Assembly: GCA_012512355.1 (NCBI GenBank)
Contig: JAAZEI010000100.1
Coordinates: forward strand, 1-8,077
Length of the DNA: 8,077 bases
From: Clostridiales bacterium
Lineage (GTDB): Bacteria; Bacillota; Clostridia; Christensenellales; Aristaeellaceae
Reading direction: 5' to 3'
Shown here: positions 6,181-8,077 of the stretch, piece by piece
How positions within the stretch are numbered: the first letter of the stretch is position 1
How the letters are laid out: each line of letters begins with the position of its first letter
Program-made: the position numbers and the translations under genes
Notes under the pieces: generated by a model
What the model was told of the DNA's origin: nothing
Databases searched by the model: none
The model's input: the letters and a program-made list of their open reading frames with translations, nothing else

Positions 6181-7998
6181 TCAGCTCACCCCCCTTTGGG
6201 CCGTGCTTAAACTGTCTTCAAGACCCGATTGGATTGCATTGATTTTTGCATATAAACCCGGTTGTGCAAGCAACTGCTCGTGCGTACCGCTTTGTGTTAT
6301 CTTTCCTTCTTCCAGCACCAATATCAAATCCGCGCGGCTTAAGGTACTGATGCGATGGCTGATAATAAAAGTAGTCAAATTGTTGTCTCCCGATAGCAGT
6401 GCCTCTCTGATTTGAGCGTCTGTTTTTGTATCGACAGCTGATAAAGAGTCATCAAAAATCAAGATATCATTATCTTTCATTAAAGTCCTGGCGATGGCAA
6501 CACGTTGTTTTTGACCCCCTGAAAGCGTTACACCGCGCTCTCCTACGATGGTGTCATAACCTTTTTCGCTTTTCAAAATAAAATTATAAGCACTTGCAGT
6601 TTTGGCGGCGTGGTCAATGTCAGTCTGATTGGCGTCCCGAACAGCGATTGCAATGTTCTCTTTTATGGTTTTACTGTAAAGAAAACTATCCTGCAGCACC
6701 AGTCCGATTCGCGTTCTTAGATAATTTCTATCAATCTGCTCAATGGGCGTGCCGCCGATGATAATGGTGCCTGAACTGGGCTTGTACAATTGCTGCATGA
6801 GATAGACCAGGCTGCTTTTTCCCGAGCCGGTAGGTCCCAGGATGGCAACACTCTGTCCAGCTTTTGCGCTAAAAGAGATGTCGCGAAGAACGTCCCTTCC
6901 CTTTTCATAATAAAAACTGACATGATCAAATACGATATCGCCATGAAGTGAGGGTTTTAGCGCAATATCTTGTTCAGGTTCGGCTTTGGTTTTCAGCACT
7001 TCATTTATGCGCTCCAGCGCCACCATGCTTTTTCCCGAGTCTGTTAAAATACGTCCAAGCTGGCGGATAGGCCAGGTCAGCATCCCTGTATAACCCGTAA
7101 AAACGATCAGGTCACCCAGGCTGATATTGCCCTTTTGCGCTTCAACAATGCAAACAATCAGGGAAATGATGATCTGGATAAAGCCCATTGCGCCGCTTAA
7201 GGCCCAATACAAGGCCTCAAGATTGGCCACTTGGTAACCGCGTTTGCGATGGTCGAAGCTGACTTTGTCAAATTTTTTAATTTCATTTTGCGCCTGGCCA
7301 AAAGCCCGTACAACACGCACGCCTGTGAGGTTTTCCTGCAGTACGGTACTCATGGCGGCTTCCGACTCATCTGTGGCGCGAAATGCTTTGATGACCTGCT
7401 TAAAAAATAGCATGGAAAATAGAAAAATGAGCGGCGTAATGGATAAGCTTAGCAAGGTAATTTTAACGCTGATGGGCAGCATCAGGCTGAGCGCAAAGAT
7501 GATCATGAGAACAGCCTGGAGCATAGCGATTACTTGCTGGCTTAAAAATCGACGGATTGTATTGATGTCTGAGGTGCAGCGCTGTAATAAGTCCCCGGTC
7601 TCTGCCCTCACATGGTAGTCAAATGGCAGCTTCTGAATATGGTCATATAAACTCTCCCGCAGATAACGCGCAGCGCTTTCAGAACCTTGCGCAGTAAGTT
7701 TACCCCTAAAAAAGGAAAAGACACCGCTGAAGAGACTGACCATCACAAGAGCAAATCCAAAAGCCCAAAGATTGTTTATCAAAAAGGTGGGACCTAGTAA
7801 GCTGTCAATGGAGTTATTAATAAAGTCGGGTAACCTGGAGGGTTCTGTGCCCAGGTAGTGGTCCATCACTTCCGCTAACAGAGCAGGGGTGAGAAACTGA
7901 ATGAAGCTGGTCAAAGCAGTGAGAAAAAAAGCTATGATAAAGATTCTGGTGTTTTTCTTTAACAGCGTTGTCATCAGCTTGTATCGTTGTTTGTGCAT
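6181..7998 (-). CDS. ABC exporter half-transporter, degenerate-site subunit of a heterodimer
   Basis: This 605-residue half-transporter has about six membrane segments in its first 320 residues, with the coupling-helix and loop motifs FRATDESEAAMSTVLQE and GVRVVRAF. The ATPase has Walker A GPTGSGKSS at 388-396, Q436, an intact X-loop (GERG) and signature LSGGQ (492-496). Walker B is ILIFDDS, with D517 replacing the catalytic glutamate, followed by SAVD at 520-523 and H548. This is the pattern of the non-catalytic partner in BmrC/BmrD, LmrC/LmrD and TM287/TM288 heterodimers. ATG 7998 has AGGAG (8004-8008) 5 nt upstream. It is co-transcribed with, and probably translationally coupled to, the following half-transporter. 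A terminator-like hairpin ends only 27 nt before its start, suggesting attenuation. The substrate cannot be inferred. Confidence 0.93.
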   Translation of the reverse strand: MHKQRYKLMTTLLKKNTRIFIIAFFLTALTSFIQFLTPALLAEVMDHYLGTEPSRLPDFINNSIDSLLGPTFLINNLWAFGFALVMVSLFSGVFSFFRGKLTAQGSESAARYLRESLYDHIQKLPFDYHVRAETGDLLQRCTSDINTIRRFLSQQVIAMLQAVLMIIFALSLMLPISVKITLLSLSITPLIFLFSMLFFKQVIKAFRATDESEAAMSTVLQENLTGVRVVRAFGQAQNEIKKFDKVSFDHRKRGYQVANLEALYWALSGAMGFIQIIISLIVCIVEAQKGNISLGDLIVFTGYTGMLTWPIRQLGRILTDSGKSMVALERINEVLKTKAEPEQDIALKPSLHGDIVFDHVSFYYEKGRDVLRDISFSAKAGQSVAILGPTGSGKSSLVYLMQQLYKPSSGTIIIGGTPIEQIDRNYLRTRIGLVLQDSFLYSKTIKENIAIAVRDANQTDIDHAAKTASAYNFILKSEKGYDTIVGERGVTLSGGQKQRVAIARTLMKDNDILIFDDSLSAVDTKTDAQIREALLSGDNNLTTFIISHRISTLSRADLILVLEEGKITQSGTHEQLLAQPGLYAKINAIQSGLEDSLSTAQRGVS

Positions 7999-8006
7999 AC
8001 TCTCTC

Positions 8007-8077
8007 CTAGGGTATATTATGCGCTAAAAAAGCCTTCGCGGCCATGCCCGAAGACTGTCTGAGCATAATAAACAAAA
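8007..8077 (-). other. Open frame ending at the ABC ribosome site: possible leader peptide or tail of an upstream gene
   Basis: A minus-strand frame is open from the right edge to a TAG at 8007-8009, inside the Shine-Dalgarno of the first ABC gene. If it starts at ATG 8064-8066 it encodes 19 residues (MLRQSSGMAAKAFLAHNIP). The terminator hairpin is embedded in it. No Shine-Dalgarno is visible in the 11 bases before that ATG. The other two minus-strand frames are also open across the hairpin, so openness is weak evidence. It may equally be non-coding leader. Confidence 0.22.
8026..8056 (-). terminator. Intrinsic terminator or attenuator hairpin upstream of the ABC exporter genes
   Basis: On the minus strand AGTCTTCG (8049-8056) pairs with CGAAGGCT (8031-8038) through one G-T wobble. 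The inner GGC/GCC (8046-8048 with 8041-8043 after a small offset) closes an ATG loop, with about one bulged base. Six consecutive Ts (8026-8031) complete a classical Rho-independent signal. It could end an upstream transcript outside the window. Because only 27 nt separate the T-tract from ATG 7998, it could also act as a regulated attenuator for the exporter genes. Confidence 0.8.

Noticed and set aside
7244..7618. Plus-strand open frame of 124 codons antisense to the first ABC gene
   Set aside because: It lies inside a conserved membrane domain on the other strand, with no ribosome site and no recognisable motif.
7991..8018. Plus-strand promoter TTGTGC-N16-TATATT pointing right out of the window
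   Set aside because: The match is modest, it overlaps the ABC start region, and no plus-strand gene is visible to its right within the window.

Overview
The window looks like an ordinary chromosomal segment of a bacterium, most likely a Bacillota (Clostridia-like) organism. I base this on mid-range GC, strong G-rich Shine-Dalgarno sites, a TTG start, a heterodimeric ABC exporter with BmrCD/TM287-288-type asymmetry, and a free-standing ProX-type tRNA editing protein. The phylum call is an inference and carries moderate confidence. I see no CRISPR array, transposase, integrase, phage gene, rRNA or tRNA.

Layout from left to right: (1) a truncated corrinoid adenosyltransferase (cobO) on the minus strand runs off the left edge. 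(2) A short divergent intergenic region carries an extended -10 promoter for nrdR, the ribonucleotide reductase repressor, on the plus strand. (3) A compact minus-strand block at 1021-4167 is read right to left as a TM1586-type nitroreductase-like flavoprotein, rarA (AAA+ replication/recombination ATPase), a ProX/YbaK aminoacyl-tRNA deacylase and yfbR (HD-domain 5'-deoxynucleotidase). The junctions are a 4-bp overlap, an 8-bp overlap and a 9-bp gap, so this is probably one operon. A TTGAAC-N17-TACACT promoter with an extended -10 lies just before it. (4) A 176-bp intergenic region (4168-4343) holds that promoter and a striking 52-bp near-perfect palindrome that covers its -35 box. (5) A minus-strand pair of ABC half-transporters (4344-7998) forms a predicted heterodimeric exporter with one consensus and one degenerate ATP site. 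(6) At the right edge, a strong intrinsic terminator hairpin sits only 27 nt upstream of the first exporter gene.

Functional links: NrdR and YfbR both act on deoxynucleotide pools, by repressing ribonucleotide reductase genes and by hydrolysing dNMPs. Their genes converge and overlap by 16 bp with no terminator between them. RarA (stalled forks) and ProX (mischarged tRNA) make the minus-strand block a housekeeping quality-control cluster.

I do not see a convincing new multi-gene system. The observations most worth following up are regulatory: the possible transcription attenuator or leader upstream of the ABC exporter, and the 52-bp palindrome overlapping the nitroreductase promoter.
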